This document shows, piece by piece, positions 63,811 to 64,000 of a stretch of DNA of 64,000 nt. Made by a program: the position numbers and the translations under genes. The DNA lies in contig QZCP01000223.1 in assembly GCA_003956705.1 (NCBI GenBank), positions 394,364 through 458,363 of the forward strand. The letters run 5' to 3'. Under the pieces are notes generated by a model. That model searched no databases. It was not told the origin of the DNA and saw only the letters and a program-made list of their open reading frames with translations. Source of the stretch: Brevipalpus yothersi (taxonomy: Eukaryota; Arthropoda; Arachnida; Trombidiformes; Tenuipalpidae). Positions within the stretch are counted from its first letter, which is position 1, and each line of letters starts with the position of its first letter.

Positions 63811-63922
63811 TCAAGAAGGAGGAGGAGGAGGAGGATGAGGAGTAGAGGAGGAAGAAGAAGCAGCAGCAGCAGCATTTTGAGTCGATTTGTGACTTTTTCT
63901 GATGAGAGATGCTGAGTTGAGA
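63811..63922 (-). CDS. Candidate terminal exon at window edge (tentative)
   Basis: Read on the minus strand, an acceptor-like TTTCTACACAG| at 63923 is followed by 36 open codons to TGA at 63811-63813. The peptide begins LNSASLIRKSHKSTQN, then runs of Ala, Ser and Pro from a GCT/CCT repeat. The first half looks coding-like, and an upstream in-frame TGA lies before the acceptor, as expected for intron. The remainder of the gene would lie to the right of the window. It could equally be a chance frame through a trinucleotide repeat. Confidence 0.25.
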
Positions 63923-64000
63923 CTGTGTAGAAATTTAAAACCAACCCGTTCTCATTTTCACTTTCGAGTGGATTTTTTATGGACGAAGAGCGTGAGAAAA

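Noticed and set aside
1..64000. CRISPR arrays, bacterial operons, tRNA and rRNA genes
   Set aside because: No direct-repeat and spacer pattern, no ribosome-binding-site-led gene strings and no tRNA-like T-loop motif were seen. The spliced animal genes make this nuclear eukaryotic DNA.

Overview
This is eukaryotic nuclear DNA: AT-rich, with compact genes, introns mostly 50-150 bp with GT-AG ends, and many GA/TC microsatellites. The gene set is animal and arthropod-like. An IRAK4/tube-like kinase that keeps its kinase domain argues against a dipteran fly, and the overall style (short introns, TGA/TCA-rich intergenic DNA, secreted Gly-rich proteins) would fit a chelicerate, perhaps an acariform mite. 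That taxonomic guess is inference only.

Layout. 0-1.3 kb: 5' part of an NCKIPSD/SPIN90-like gene (-). 3.3-4.8 kb: Death-domain plus kinase IRAK4/tube-like gene (+). 5.0-5.2 kb: small secreted six-cysteine peptide (-). 6.6-11.6 kb: conventional kinesin heavy chain (-, nine coding exons). 13.3-16.6 kb: TTI1 (-). 17.3-18.7 kb: GOLPH3 (+), divergent from TTI1. 19.3-20.4 kb: TMX1-like membrane thioredoxin with an altered active site (-). 22.4-26.0 kb: papilin-like secreted TSP1 protein with a mucin tail (+). 27.3-30.4 kb and 46.3-49.3 kb: two paralogous secreted Gly-rich protein genes in inverted, head-to-head orientation. Between them lie about 11 kb of gene-poor, microsatellite-dense DNA containing a 907-bp mariner-like non-autonomous element, and a single-exon GPR155/LYCHOS gene (41.3-43.9 kb, -). 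51.3-52.8 kb: CCZ1 (+). 53.2-54.8 kb: unrecognised Pro-rich acidic/basic protein (+). 56.3-58.3 kb: SERAC1 (+), convergent with glucosamine-6-phosphate deaminase (58.5-59.3 kb, -). 59.3-64 kb: no convincing gene except a possible terminal exon at the right edge.

Most genes are unrelated housekeeping or signalling genes. A loose theme is endolysosome and mTOR biology (CCZ1, GPR155/LYCHOS, TTI1), but nothing suggests co-regulation. The most interesting structure is the inverted Gly-rich gene pair. A 234-bp block spanning the 5' UTR end, the first coding exon and the start of the next intron differs at one base between copies, while the promoters and later exons differ clearly. This pattern suggests local gene conversion. 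All exon coordinates were derived by hand from splice signals and reading-frame continuity, and no database search was possible.
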